Origin: 1162T-S-0a-05 sp050299435
GTDB lineage: Bacteria > Pseudomonadota > Gammaproteobacteria > Pseudomonadales > Cellvibrionaceae
Direction: 5' to 3'
DNA length: 64,000 nt
Assembly: GCA_050299435.1 (NCBI GenBank)
Contig: JBNKVX010000010.1
Coordinates: 1-64,000, forward strand
Part shown: one piece after another, positions 8,508 to 17,538 of the stretch
How positions within the stretch are numbered: position 1 is the first letter of the stretch
How the letters are laid out: each line of letters starts with the position of its first letter
Program-made: the position numbers and the translations under genes
The notes under the pieces: generated by a model
Told to the model about the DNA's origin: nothing
Database searches by the model: none
The model's input: only the letters and a program-made list of their open reading frames with translations

Positions 8508-8745
8508 ATGAGACCTGCTTTTGCTTTGATCGTAAAAAAACGGTTCACTAGGCGTAGTTTCCGGAGATCGTAGTTTGATTTTTTGCTTGCCAGAATTTAT
8601 TGGCCAGGATTACGATAAAGGTTCAAGATTCGATATCAAAGAGCAGTTGATCATTCAAGAGTTTGAGCGTGAAGTCATGAAATACGTTTTGAATAATTTT
8701 TGTATTCAAACCGTAATGATAAAAAGCGCCTGCTGGAATCCATAA
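8508..8745 (+). pseudogene. small unknown ORF interrupted at a poly-A run
   Basis: The ATG at 8508 opens MRPAFALIVKK and soon runs out of frame. If the seven-A run at 8534-8540 is read as six, one frame continues without stops for about 79 codons and ends at TAA 8743-8745. That frame contains 'CLPEFIGQDYDKGSRFDIK' and 'EFEREVMKYVLNNFCIQ', a protein-like composition with alternating charged and hydrophobic residues. It lies directly behind the binding-protein gene, and GGAATT sits upstream. I do not recognise a family. It may be a real small gene with a homopolymer sequencing error, a decayed gene, or chance. Confidence 0.35.
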
Positions 8746-8760
8746 ATCCAGTAAGCGCTT
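8721..8760 (-). terminator. intrinsic terminator of the MATE gene
   Basis: On the minus strand an AAGCGC / GCGCTT outer stem and a CTGGA / TCCAG inner stem form a hairpin followed by TTTTTA. It lies just beyond the MATE stop codon and overlaps the tail of the possible small ORF on the other strand. Confidence 0.75.
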
Positions 8761-8767
8761 AAAACTA

Positions 8768-10195
8768 TTAAACCTGGAATTGTTTCCATTTTCCTTTGCG
8801 AAACTGTCGCCAGGCAATTAATGCTATAAGTGATTCAGCCAATGTTACACTTATCGCGACCCCGAAGGTCTGCAAGCTCAGATAATTTGCGGCTAACCAG
8901 GCAAGAGGTATTTGAAACAACCAAAAACAGATGAAATTAATCCATGTTGGTGTATTGGTGTCACCGGCTCCGTTAAAGGCCTGCGTCATTATCATTCCAA
9001 GCGCAAAACAGGGGTAACCCAATGCTATGATTTGCAAGGTTTGAGCACCAACGGCTACAACATCTACATCACTTGAGAAAAATAAAATAATAGGCTCGCC
9101 GAACACAAAGAGTATCAATCCAACAGTCGCCATAAAAATAGCGTTGTATTTCGCGGTTAGCCATACTGCGTCTTCCGCGCGTTGAGGATTTTTTGCTCCT
9201 AAACTTTGCCCGACCAGGGTTGCTGTTGCATTGCTTAAACCCCAGGCAGGTAAAAACGTGAACATCGCTACGCGAATGGCGACGGTATAACCTGCTACCG
9301 CTTCACTGCCAAATTGGGCGACAATTCTCATGAGGAAAACCCAGCTTGCCGTTGCAATAAAAAATTGTGCAATGCCGCCGAAGGAAACCTTAATCAAACC
9401 TAAACTTTCTTTGAGAGAAAATTTTAAATGCTGTAAAAGCAATTTGATTCTCGTATCCCCAAGAAACAAATGCCACAACATATAAAGTACACCTATGCCT
9501 CGTCCGATATTGGTTGCAATCGCGGCGCCAGTCACACCGAATTCCGGGAAAGGGCCCCAGCCATATATCAAGCAAGGGTCGAGTACGATATTAATGCTGT
9601 TGGCTATCCACAGTGCACGCATAGCGACAATCGCATTACCCGCTCCGCGAAATACAGCTGCAACAATAAAAAGATAGATAACGGTGATGCTGCCACCCAG
9701 CATGAGTTGAGTGTAGGTTTTACCCTGAGCGATGACATCCTTATTCGCACCCATTATCCCTAAAATGTCACCGGCAAAAAACAAGCCCAGCGAGCCGATT
9801 ATGCAAGCTAGCGTCAAGCCAATTAACAACACTTGACCTGCAGTCAATGCAGCCAGTTCACGATCACCTTCCCCGATGCGTCTGGAAATGACGGCGGTGA
9901 CTGCCATACTGAAACCAATAGCTACAGCATAGATCAGCGTAATTACTGCTTCAGTAAGGCCGACGATGGCTACGGCATTTGCACCAAGTCCAGAAACAAA
10001 AAATATATCCACCACAGCAAAAAGGGATTCCATTCCCATTTCCAGCACCATTGGAACAGCGAGTAGAATAGCAGCTTGCCGCAATGAGCCCTGCGTGTAG
10101 TCATGTTCTTTCCCGCGAATTGCATCGGCTATCAATGTTCGAAATTGTAATAAGCGTATGTAAAACGCGTTAATACGTGTTGCAAAAGTTTTCAT
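8768..10195 (-). CDS. MATE-family multidrug/sodium antiporter
   Basis: A 475-residue inner-membrane protein with twelve expected membrane segments in two pseudo-symmetric halves, the normal size for MATE proteins. Typical motifs include 'GSLRQAAILLAVPMVLEMGMESLFAVVDIFFVSGLGANAVA' at the N-terminal helix pair (P at about 48 and D at about 67) and 'SNATATLVGQSLGAKNPQRAE' in the second half. Members export cationic drugs or metabolites in exchange for Na+ or H+; the substrate cannot be predicted. The gene is alone on the minus strand with its own terminator. Confidence 0.92.
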   Translation of the reverse strand: MKTFATRINAFYIRLLQFRTLIADAIRGKEHDYTQGSLRQAAILLAVPMVLEMGMESLFAVVDIFFVSGLGANAVAIVGLTEAVITLIYAVAIGFSMAVTAVISRRIGEGDRELAALTAGQVLLIGLTLACIIGSLGLFFAGDILGIMGANKDVIAQGKTYTQLMLGGSITVIYLFIVAAVFRGAGNAIVAMRALWIANSINIVLDPCLIYGWGPFPEFGVTGAAIATNIGRGIGVLYMLWHLFLGDTRIKLLLQHLKFSLKESLGLIKVSFGGIAQFFIATASWVFLMRIVAQFGSEAVAGYTVAIRVAMFTFLPAWGLSNATATLVGQSLGAKNPQRAEDAVWLTAKYNAIFMATVGLILFVFGEPIILFFSSDVDVVAVGAQTLQIIALGYPCFALGMIMTQAFNGAGDTNTPTWINFICFWLFQIPLAWLAANYLSLQTFGVAISVTLAESLIALIAWRQFRKGKWKQFQV

Positions 10196-10814
10196 TATTT
10201 AATCCCAATAAATATTCGTAAGTGCGTTCAAGAGCAGGTGAGTTTTCTTGCTTGCGTTTGAGTACACAAAGAAAGACAACACCCGAATGAGTGTGCGCGT
10301 ATAACTTTGGCAAATTTTTTCGTTCTGCTTAAATTCAGAACGGGGGTGTTAAATATTATTGGGAGAGAGTAAACAACAAACTGGAAAGGTAACGTTGCTG
10401 AACACACCCAAAATAACACTGTTTGCCGAAGCGTCAAACACGCGTCCTGCTATCATTCTCAATCGAGCTATATCAAACAGAGTATTAAGTGAATTGTTCA
10501 TGGGACTGCTTAGCCTCCTTCAACGTCTTTTGGGTAATTGCCTTTTAGGCAGAAGCTGTAAGTGTGCTGTCTTTTAGGGCTCTTTTTGAAAGCATCAATG
10601 CAGACAGGCGTTTAACAGCGTTGCAAGCATAAACTTTTTCATGCGCAAGTCAATTCGAAATGAAACCTTTAACAATATTATGCGGGCTGTTCGTTTAGTC
10701 GGACTAAACCAGAGTTTAGTTTACATTCTCTGGCAATTGCGTCAGTCTTGACGAATAGCGTATAGCGCTACAACTTTAGTCAAATTACATTCACCCAAGT
10801 CTATAGGATTAAGG
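10196..10814. other. 619-base intergenic region between divergent genes
   Basis: This is the longest stretch without a convincing gene. Short open frames (10228-10437 minus, 10359-10577 plus) lack ribosome sites and recognisable products. The part nearest the metallophosphoesterase gene (10690-10755) holds several inverted repeats, listed separately. The first half shows nothing I can assign beyond the presumed MATE promoter. Confidence 0.6.
10693..10753 (+). promoter_or_regulatory. cluster of inverted repeats upstream of the metallophosphoesterase operon
   Basis: Three inverted repeats lie in 61 bases: GTTTAGTC-G-GACTAAAC (10693-10709), CCAGAG...CTCTGG (10709-10714 with 10728-10733), and CGTCA-GTCT-TGACG (10740-10753). 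The last contains TTGACG, a possible -35 box. They end 64 bases before the start codon and look like operator sites; the binding protein is unknown. Confidence 0.45.
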
Positions 10815-10817
10815 ATG

Positions 10818-12335
10818 ATGAGCGATTCCACTAATCAATATGTCTGCTTATCCGATCTTCATCTTGGCGCCAAATACAGCATTCTCTCAGCCAGAGAGCT
10901 AGAGAATCAACGCTTCTTTTATCGAAGTCGGCAGCAATCCCAAAGCCTCGAATTGCTCGTCGATGCCTTGCGTCACTATGTGCCTTCAGTTTACGGAGAG
11001 GATTTGCCGAAGCTGGTATTAAATGGTGATTGCCTCGATTTCGATTTTGGGTCTCTGGAGGATATTGTTAACGCATTTACACAAGTGATGTCTCTTTTAT
11101 TTGACCCATCCAAGCCTCCTTTATTTCAAGCAGAAGTAATTTATCTTCCTGGCAACCACGATCATAGAATTTGGGAACAAATGAAGGACCAGTTACTGGT
11201 TGATAATATATTGAAGGCTGGTACAGGTAATTCTTTTGGTCAAAATCAAATTTCTGCACTTTACGACAATACCGGACTCGCATCATTGCTCCTGAATGCG
11301 CTGTTAAAAAAGGCAGGCTTGGATGAATGTTGCAAAATTAACCTGCATTATCCCAATCTCGGCTTAAAGGGAGCGAATAACAAGCGCTTGTATATTCATC
11401 ACGGACATTATGTAGAGGGCATCTATCGTGCGATGAGTCAGCTCAATGCCTTGCTGGTAGAAAAGGAAGTGATCGACCTCAATGAGCTTGAAGCGCAAAA
11501 CGGCGGCTGGATTGATTTTTTGTGGTCCAGTTTAGGCGCGTCAGAATCGCAGATGAACACGATGGTTTGGCTATATACCATGAGTCAGGATGCTGCGGCG
11601 AGCCATCACAGCTGTAAGCGCTTGGCACGATACATTTGTGACTATCTGGATAAAACTTACTCGGTAAGCGCAAGTTCAACGGTTGCCGGTGGTATGTCGC
11701 TGGAAAAACTGGTGGTGACTTTATTGGATGTCAGCCTGGGACAAATTTTTCAGTCAGAGCGCGCAGCCTATCACGAGGCTTTAAGCGATTCAGCGATAGA
11801 AGGTTTGCAGTGGTATTTGTCAAAACCTTTACATAAGCAAATCTGTGAGGCGGAAGAGATCAGTGCCGATAGTGAATTAAGTTTTCCCTGTAGTTTTATA
11901 TTTGGACATACGCATAAACCTTTTCAGGCCTCCCTACCTGTTGTCGGTTTTCGAGCTAATGTCAATGTCTACAACAGCGGAGGCTGGGTTTTGGATGAGG
12001 CAGAAAGCACGGATAAACAGGGAGCCGCTATTATATTTGTCGACAAAGATCTGAATGTTGCATCTTTAAGATTGTTTGACGCACCAGTCAATGCCAGGGA
12101 TGCAGACATCAGTGGTGTACGTGTTGAAGGTCTCAATAGCGCCGAAGATGAAAGTAATGATCTATTGAAATCGATGCAAAGGGCACTCAATGACAAGGAA
12201 AACCGTCAGCGATTGGATGCTTTCTCAATCGAAGCGAAAAGGGAAGCAATTAAAATCGTGAAATACAACCACAAAAAGTTTTTTGACCCTACGCGTTCGC
12301 CAGGCATCAAGCGAGAAAAAAGCTATGACTACTAG
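10818..12335 (+). CDS. calcineurin-like metallophosphoesterase
   Basis: A 505-residue protein with all five metallophosphoesterase blocks: SDLHLGA (D13, H15), NGDCLDFD (about 70), PGNHDHRIWE (about 115), HHGH (about 197) and FGHTHKP (about 362). These bind two metal ions and cleave phosphoesters. Large insertions between blocks make it longer than UDP-2,3-diacylglucosamine hydrolase-type enzymes. There is no signal peptide, so it is probably cytoplasmic. AAGG six bases before the second ATG favours 10818 over 10815. Its end overlaps the start of the GMC fusion gene by 11 bases, so translation is likely coupled. Substrate unknown. Confidence 0.9.
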   Translation: MSDSTNQYVCLSDLHLGAKYSILSARELENQRFFYRSRQQSQSLELLVDALRHYVPSVYGEDLPKLVLNGDCLDFDFGSLEDIVNAFTQVMSLLFDPSKPPLFQAEVIYLPGNHDHRIWEQMKDQLLVDNILKAGTGNSFGQNQISALYDNTGLASLLLNALLKKAGLDECCKINLHYPNLGLKGANNKRLYIHHGHYVEGIYRAMSQLNALLVEKEVIDLNELEAQNGGWIDFLWSSLGASESQMNTMVWLYTMSQDAAASHHSCKRLARYICDYLDKTYSVSASSTVAGGMSLEKLVVTLLDVSLGQIFQSERAAYHEALSDSAIEGLQWYLSKPLHKQICEAEEISADSELSFPCSFIFGHTHKPFQASLPVVGFRANVNVYNSGGWVLDEAESTDKQGAAIIFVDKDLNVASLRLFDAPVNARDADISGVRVEGLNSAEDESNDLLKSMQRALNDKENRQRLDAFSIEAKREAIKIVKYNHKKFFDPTRSPGIKREKSYDY

Positions 12336-15300
12336 GCCCCAATTTATTCATCCAACGTATACTAAAATATCGCAGCAGTTAAAAAAAATTAAAGTAAAAA
12401 CCTTTGATACGATTGTTATCGGTTCGGGTTATGGCGGGGCTATTTCCGCTGCGCGCATGGCGCGAGCAGGGAAAAAGGTCTGTGTACTTGAACGCGGTAA
12501 GGAATTGGTCCCAGGTCAATATCCTGCAAGCTTGTCACAAGCCAAAGATGAGGTGCAAATTCTCACTGACGGACAAAATTCGAAACGTATAGGTCGAGCA
12601 GACGCGCTTTATGATGTTCGTGTGAATGAAGATATGGGTGCATTAGTAGGTTGTGGTCTAGGCGGCACCTCTTTAATTAATGCAAATGTTTCTTTAGAAG
12701 TGCACGAGGGTATATTCAGTACATCCTGGCCAAAGGAGTTTCAAAATAATATCGGAGAATTAAAGCCCTATTATGCGCGAGCAAGTAAGCAACTGGGAGC
12801 GATGCCGTATCCTGATACCAATCCAGACATCGAAGGATACGCTAGCTTAAATAAATTTGAAGCCCTCGATCAATCTGCTCACAGTTTTGGTACGCATGCG
12901 GTCCGACCGCCTATCAACGTCAATTTTGAAGATAAAACAAATTGGGCAGGCGTGTATCAGCCCGCATGTACAAACTGCGGTGACTGCTGCTCGGGTTGTA
13001 ATGTCGGCGCAAAAAATACAACGCGCATGAATTATTTGCCAGATGCTTTTGGACACGATGCAGATATTTTTAATAACGCGACGGTAGTTTATGTGGCGAA
13101 GAATGAAGGATCGAATCGTGAAGTCTACCCTTGGTGCGTTTTTGTAGAAGAAACTGTTACTGACAAAGGTAAAAAATTTACAGCAACTTTATTAGCGAAA
13201 GAAGTCATTGTTGCCGCCGGAACCTTGGGCACTGCAGCAATTATGTCTCGCTCCAAAAAGAGAGGTTTGCCTGTCTCAGCGCAACTCGGACAAAAATTTT
13301 CCGGAAATGGGGACGTATTGGGTTTTAGCTATAACTCTTATTGGAAAGATCGGGAAAAAGAACAAGACAGTAATTTACGTAAGCGTACGGAAGACCGTTT
13401 TGTCAGCGTCAATGCAGTTGGCTTTGGCGAAAATCGTGTTGACGAAGCGAGTACACCAGGCCCCTGTATTACGGGATTAATTGATTTACGTGATACTGAA
13501 AACCAGGAAGACGCTCTGGTAATTGAGGAAGGTGTCATACCCGGTGCTTTGGCTTCGATTCTGCCTTTGGGCTTTTTGATGGCTGCTTCTCAGGAAGCAA
13601 ATTTTGCTCGCTATGGCGCTGATCAGGCGGCCTTGCGATTGAATGATATCAACGCTATGGCGAACGCCATTCAGGCAGATCCAACAAACATTGGAGATTG
13701 GTCCTATCGAGGTGCAATTGCCAGAACCCAAACCTATTTGGTTATGAGTGTGGATGATGCTGTGGGCGAGCTTGCCCTTTCTGATAATGAAGAATTCGTG
13801 ACGATTAATTGGCCTGATGCTGGAAAAAGCCGAGCTATAAAACGTGATAATACAATTCTTGCTCGTGCGGCAGACGCCACTCAAGGTCAATTTATTTCTT
13901 ATCCTCTTTGGCAGGAAGCTTTCGGAAACAAAATTATTACTGTTCACCCTTTAGGTGGCTGTTGTATGGCAGACAATGTAGATGCAGGGGTAGTGAATCA
14001 TCGTTGCGAGGTCTTTGATAGCAGTAGCGAAAACAAACAAGCAGTGCATCCGGGTTTATATATTTGCGATGGTTCTGTGATTCCTTGTGCGCTTGGCGTC
14101 AATCCCTTGCTCACCATTAGTGCAGTCACTGAACGCGCCTGCGATTTTATTTTGGGTGTTTATGAAGATAAAACGCATGATCCTTATGCCGCGAATATAT
14201 TGGGTTTCGGAGCGGATAGGCTTATACCAGAAGATTCGACGGAAGAAGAACAAGTGGATGCGAATTCACTCGCAGAACGCTTGGGCGCCATTTCTGCAGT
14301 GGTAGTGTCATATTGGCTCGCATACAAACAGACTAGTCGTCGACGTCAGGCGAAAAAATTAATGCAGGAAGTCGAAGAGTTTGATTTGTGGAAAAATGCC
14401 ATGTCGATTTCTTCGCGACTATTTCCGTATTACAGCGAAGAAATCAGTCCGGGATTTGGATTTTCTGAAATCATGCGGGGCTACGCGGATACCTGTTCAG
14501 AAAATGTATTAGACCGTCAACATAAATCATTAATTTCAGCTTACAAAGTAGCAGCTCAGGCGGGCAAAGCAAAAAATCAGAATTTAATTCTCGATCTGAC
14601 AATATCGGCAGACAAGTTTTATGATTTGATTCAGCATCGCGAGTCTTACTCGATGAAAATTGAAAAGGGTTCAATTGCGAGTGAGCTCTTCGGTTCTGAT
14701 TCCAGTCTAGCCATTAAGGAAGGTACATTTAAGCTGTTGATTCGCAATATTGATAAGGTCGATTGCTGGAATATGATTTATGAAATACAAGTAAAAGGTT
14801 ATTTTTTCTATTGCTTCAAAACGCTGCAAAAGACAGAAGGTTCTCATTGGTGGAATGATCTCACGGAGCTGGATGTCGAGATTTACCAAGGGTCAAGTCG
14901 CACGGATAAATTGTATGCTTTGGGGCGAGCATCACTTAATTTGCAGGATTTTATTCACCAAGTAGAAACCTTTAGCACCCCGCTCAAATTGGACAAAAAA
15001 ATTAAGTGGCTATTGCCGAGTAAAGTTTTGGATAAAGTTCAGGCTTGGCTGGGAGGTTTTTATGTGCAGCAACTTATGTCTTCATTAAGCCAAATGGTAT
15101 TCCAGGCTTATGGAGGCTTGCTCTCAACCTTACAAAACACTCCAGCAAGTGAGCGCGAACAACTGAATGAGAAAAAAGGATTTCCGAGAAAACTCGCTGC
15201 CCCGGAGCCGAGCCTGCAGAAAATACTGGAAACAGAAGATGGTGCGACCATCCGTTTGACCCGATACAACGGAAGTGGTGATGACCAGGCAAACAAATTT

Positions 15301-16414
15301 CCAATCATCATAGCGCCCGGGTTGGGTGTGAATGCTTCATCTTTTGCGACGCCAACAGTAGCAGAAAATCTTGTGGAATATCTTACCTGGGGCCCCTCCC
15401 ACGCTCTTGATGAGCGCCCCAATTGCGATGTGTGGTTGCTTGATTATCGTGGCAGTGGCGACTCGGGTAGTTCAACAACTGAATTTACGATTGACGATAT
15501 TGTTAAATATGATTGGATCACGGCTATCGATTATGTGTTAGCCGTCAGCCAGGCTGAAAAAGTACAGATCGTCGGTCACTGCGTTGGGTCACTCAGTATT
15601 TTGATGGCACTGTTGAAGTCCTATGTGCCTGTCTCAAAAGTACAATCTATCGTCTCGTCACAGTTAACGCTGCACCCGGTTACAAATTGGTTAAATAACG
15701 CCAAGGCCGATGCCGGTGTGTCTGATGCAATTGCCAAAATAGATTTGGTTAAAGACACAGGCAGCGTAATCGATATGAACTCTTACGATACCAATTTTGA
15801 TAAAGCGTTGGACTTGTTTACCTACAAAATCCCTGCGCCACCGGGAGAAAAATGCACTAACCCAGCTTGTAATCGAATATTCGCTATTTACGGGCCTTCT
15901 TATTTACACGCTAATCTCAACCACGAAACGCATTTATGTATTGCCGATTGGTTTAAGGGGATAAATTTGAAACCCTTTGAACAGCTCAGTAAGATGATTG
16001 CACTGGGTTACGCGGTAGATGCGGATGGTGAAAATACCTATTTTAGTGAAGGTAAAACGATATTTTCTCATCAGAGTGATTGCAAGNNNNNNNNNNCCGG
16101 GTTTATCACTGCCCATCACGTTTATGGCTGGTGCTTTGAATCTTGAGTTTTTGCCTGAGACCTCACAGCGCACTTACGATTGGCTGAAGGCGCACAATAT
16201 AAAGGCCGCTGAATCTGATTTTTATGCACGTCAAGTGTTTAGTGAATATGGGCACATGGATAATTTCATTGGAAGCGAGGCAAATAGAGATGTCTTTCCC
16301 TTTATCTGGAAGGAATTGCAAAGACAGGGAGAGCTACAAATAATCCCACTTCAACACCAAAAATCAAATAAAGAAAGTCAGGCGGAGCAAAAACTTGAAA
16401 ATATTATTAGTTGA
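12325..16414 (+). CDS. GMC oxidoreductase (cholesterol-oxidase-like) fused to alpha/beta hydrolase; interrupted by a scaffold gap
   Basis: A fusion of at least 1,359 residues. Residues 20-620 are a GMC-type flavoprotein, with the FAD Rossmann motif GSGYGG at 33-38, a cysteine cluster C-x2-C-x2-CC-x2-C near 215, and the C-terminal 'VHPLGGCCMADN' plus 'DGSVIPCALGVNP'. A middle part (about 700-900) resembles the extra domain of cholesterol-oxidase-like proteins. From about 990 an alpha/beta hydrolase follows, with nucleophile elbow GHCVGS (Cys1086) and, after the gap, the C-terminal His in YGHMDNF. Ten Ns at 16087-16096 make the frame appear to shift and create a false stop at 16144-16146. The bases on each side end and start at codon boundaries, so the true missing length is a multiple of three. 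The substrate is probably a sterol or other hydrophobic alcohol (inference). Confidence 0.88.
16087..16096. other. scaffold gap (10 Ns)
   Basis: A run of ten N characters inside the GMC/hydrolase gene. The true gap size is unknown; reading-frame continuity requires a multiple of three. Confidence 0.99.
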
Positions 16415-17048
16415 TGATCACCCTTTATTTCGGCAGGGTTTAAAATTTTTATTGGGTGATTTACACAGTGAGCTTGATTTCTTTGAGGCCGGTAGCTGTC
16501 AGGACGCGCTGAATTTGAAAGTTGGTGATACCTTTGACCTTGTTTTGTTAGATTATCATTTGGGTGGGGAAGTCAGCGAAAAAGACGCGCAATTTGCTAT
16601 CAAGGAAGCGTTTCCTTCGGCAACACTCGTTGTCTTATCCAGTGAGGATGATCCTGAAATTATTCGCTCGGCTATTGATGCCGGTGCGGGAGGCTTTATC
16701 CCGAAATCTTCAACACCTGAAATATTGATGGCGGCTTTAAAGCTGGTTCTGGCAGGTGGTATATATTTGCCTCCTGAAGCAAACCGCATTGGCGTGGTTC
16801 AACAACAAGATAGTGTCAGAAATGTTTCGGCATCGAATTTTCTTTCTCAACTGTCTGACAGACAAGCAGAAACCCTGATGGGGGCTATTCGTGGTAAGCC
16901 GAACAAAATCATTGCGCGTGAACTGGATATTGCAGAAGGAACAGTAAAAGCCCATTTGTCCGCAGCTTTTCGTTTGCTCAATGTCAGAAATCGTACAGAA
17001 GCAGTTTACAAAGCGGCAGAATTAAATCTATTTAATCCCCAGACCTAA
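16395..17048 (+). CDS. LuxR/NarL-type response regulator
   Basis: A 217-residue two-component regulator. The receiver domain (1-120) has D7-D8, the phospho-acceptor D53 (LLDYH) and K104. The C-terminal helix-turn-helix (about 150-210) reads LSDRQAETL...GKPNKIIARELDIAEGTVKAHL, which is the LuxR/GerE pattern. It starts with TTG at 16395, supported by GGAG at 16384-16387, and overlaps the end of the fusion gene by 20 bases. It resembles the ErdR/CrbR regulators that control acetate use, and the next genes encode an acetate-type symporter. The hybrid kinase at 22506-24266 is a candidate partner. These links are inference. Confidence 0.88.
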   Translation: MKILLVDDHPLFRQGLKFLLGDLHSELDFFEAGSCQDALNLKVGDTFDLVLLDYHLGGEVSEKDAQFAIKEAFPSATLVVLSSEDDPEIIRSAIDAGAGGFIPKSSTPEILMAALKLVLAGGIYLPPEANRIGVVQQQDSVRNVSASNFLSQLSDRQAETLMGAIRGKPNKIIARELDIAEGTVKAHLSAAFRLLNVRNRTEAVYKAAELNLFNPQT

Positions 17049-17157
17049 ACAAAAATCTCTGATAACCTTAGCCGATTTGAAGGGGTTTTTTGGGGATTTG
17101 AAATTTTATAATTAAAAAGGTCAATTTTCAGAGATTCCACAGTAAGTGTCGTGCTGC

Positions 17158-17236
17158 AGAGTATCAGGTGATTTCCGACATTAGTCGAGCTCTAGACTAA
17201 TGTCGGAAATCGCTCCCTCGAAGCAACTGGTACTCT
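17158..17236 (+). promoter_or_regulatory. strongly structured leader of the symporter operon
   Basis: A perfect 17-bp stem (17170-17186 with 17195-17211) closes an 8-base loop GAGCTCTA. It is enclosed by a second helix, AGAGTATCAG (17158-17167) with CTGGTACTCT (17227-17236), which pairs over ten positions with one G-U. No T-tract follows, so it is not a simple terminator. The structure ends 27 bases before the start codon of the small symporter subunit and may be an RNA control element or a long operator. Confidence 0.6.
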
Positions 17237-17263
17237 CGATCTGTTAAACCATGGGAGAATAAA

Positions 17264-17527
17264 ATGGCAGATAATAATTTAGAATCAAGACAAGCATATT
17301 GGAAGGCCAACCTCAAGCTAGTAACCATCTTGCTTGTGGTCTGGTTCATCATTTCCTATCTCTTCGGCATTTTGTTAGTTGATACTCTCAACGCAATTCA
17401 AATAGGTGGATACAAACTCGGTTTCTGGTTTGCGCAACAAGGTTCAATGTACGGCTTTGTGGCGATTATCTTCATCTATTCACACAAAATGGCAAAACTT
17501 GACCGTGAATTCGGCGTGCAGGATTAA
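17264..17527 (+). CDS. small subunit of sodium/solute symporter (DUF4212)
   Basis: An 87-residue protein with two membrane helices (about 18-42 and 50-75) and the DUF4212 pattern 'YWKANLKLV..LL..WF..SYLFGILL', then 'GFWFAQQGS.YGFV..IF.Y'. Proteins of this family are always paired with a VC2705-type SSS symporter, as here (11-base gap). It probably stabilises or modulates the transporter in the inner membrane. GGGAG precedes the ATG. The structured leader just upstream suggests that expression of both genes is controlled after transcription starts. Confidence 0.93.
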   Translation: MADNNLESRQAYWKANLKLVTILLVVWFIISYLFGILLVDTLNAIQIGGYKLGFWFAQQGSMYGFVAIIFIYSHKMAKLDREFGVQD

Positions 17528-17538
17528 GGGGGCAATCA

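Noticed and set aside
10228..10577. Short open frames on both strands in the long intergenic region
   Set aside because: They lack ribosome sites, overlap each other and resemble no family.
16144..16146. Premature stop codon in the GMC fusion
   Set aside because: The frame change is caused by the ten-N gap; the other frame continues the hydrolase domain to 16414.
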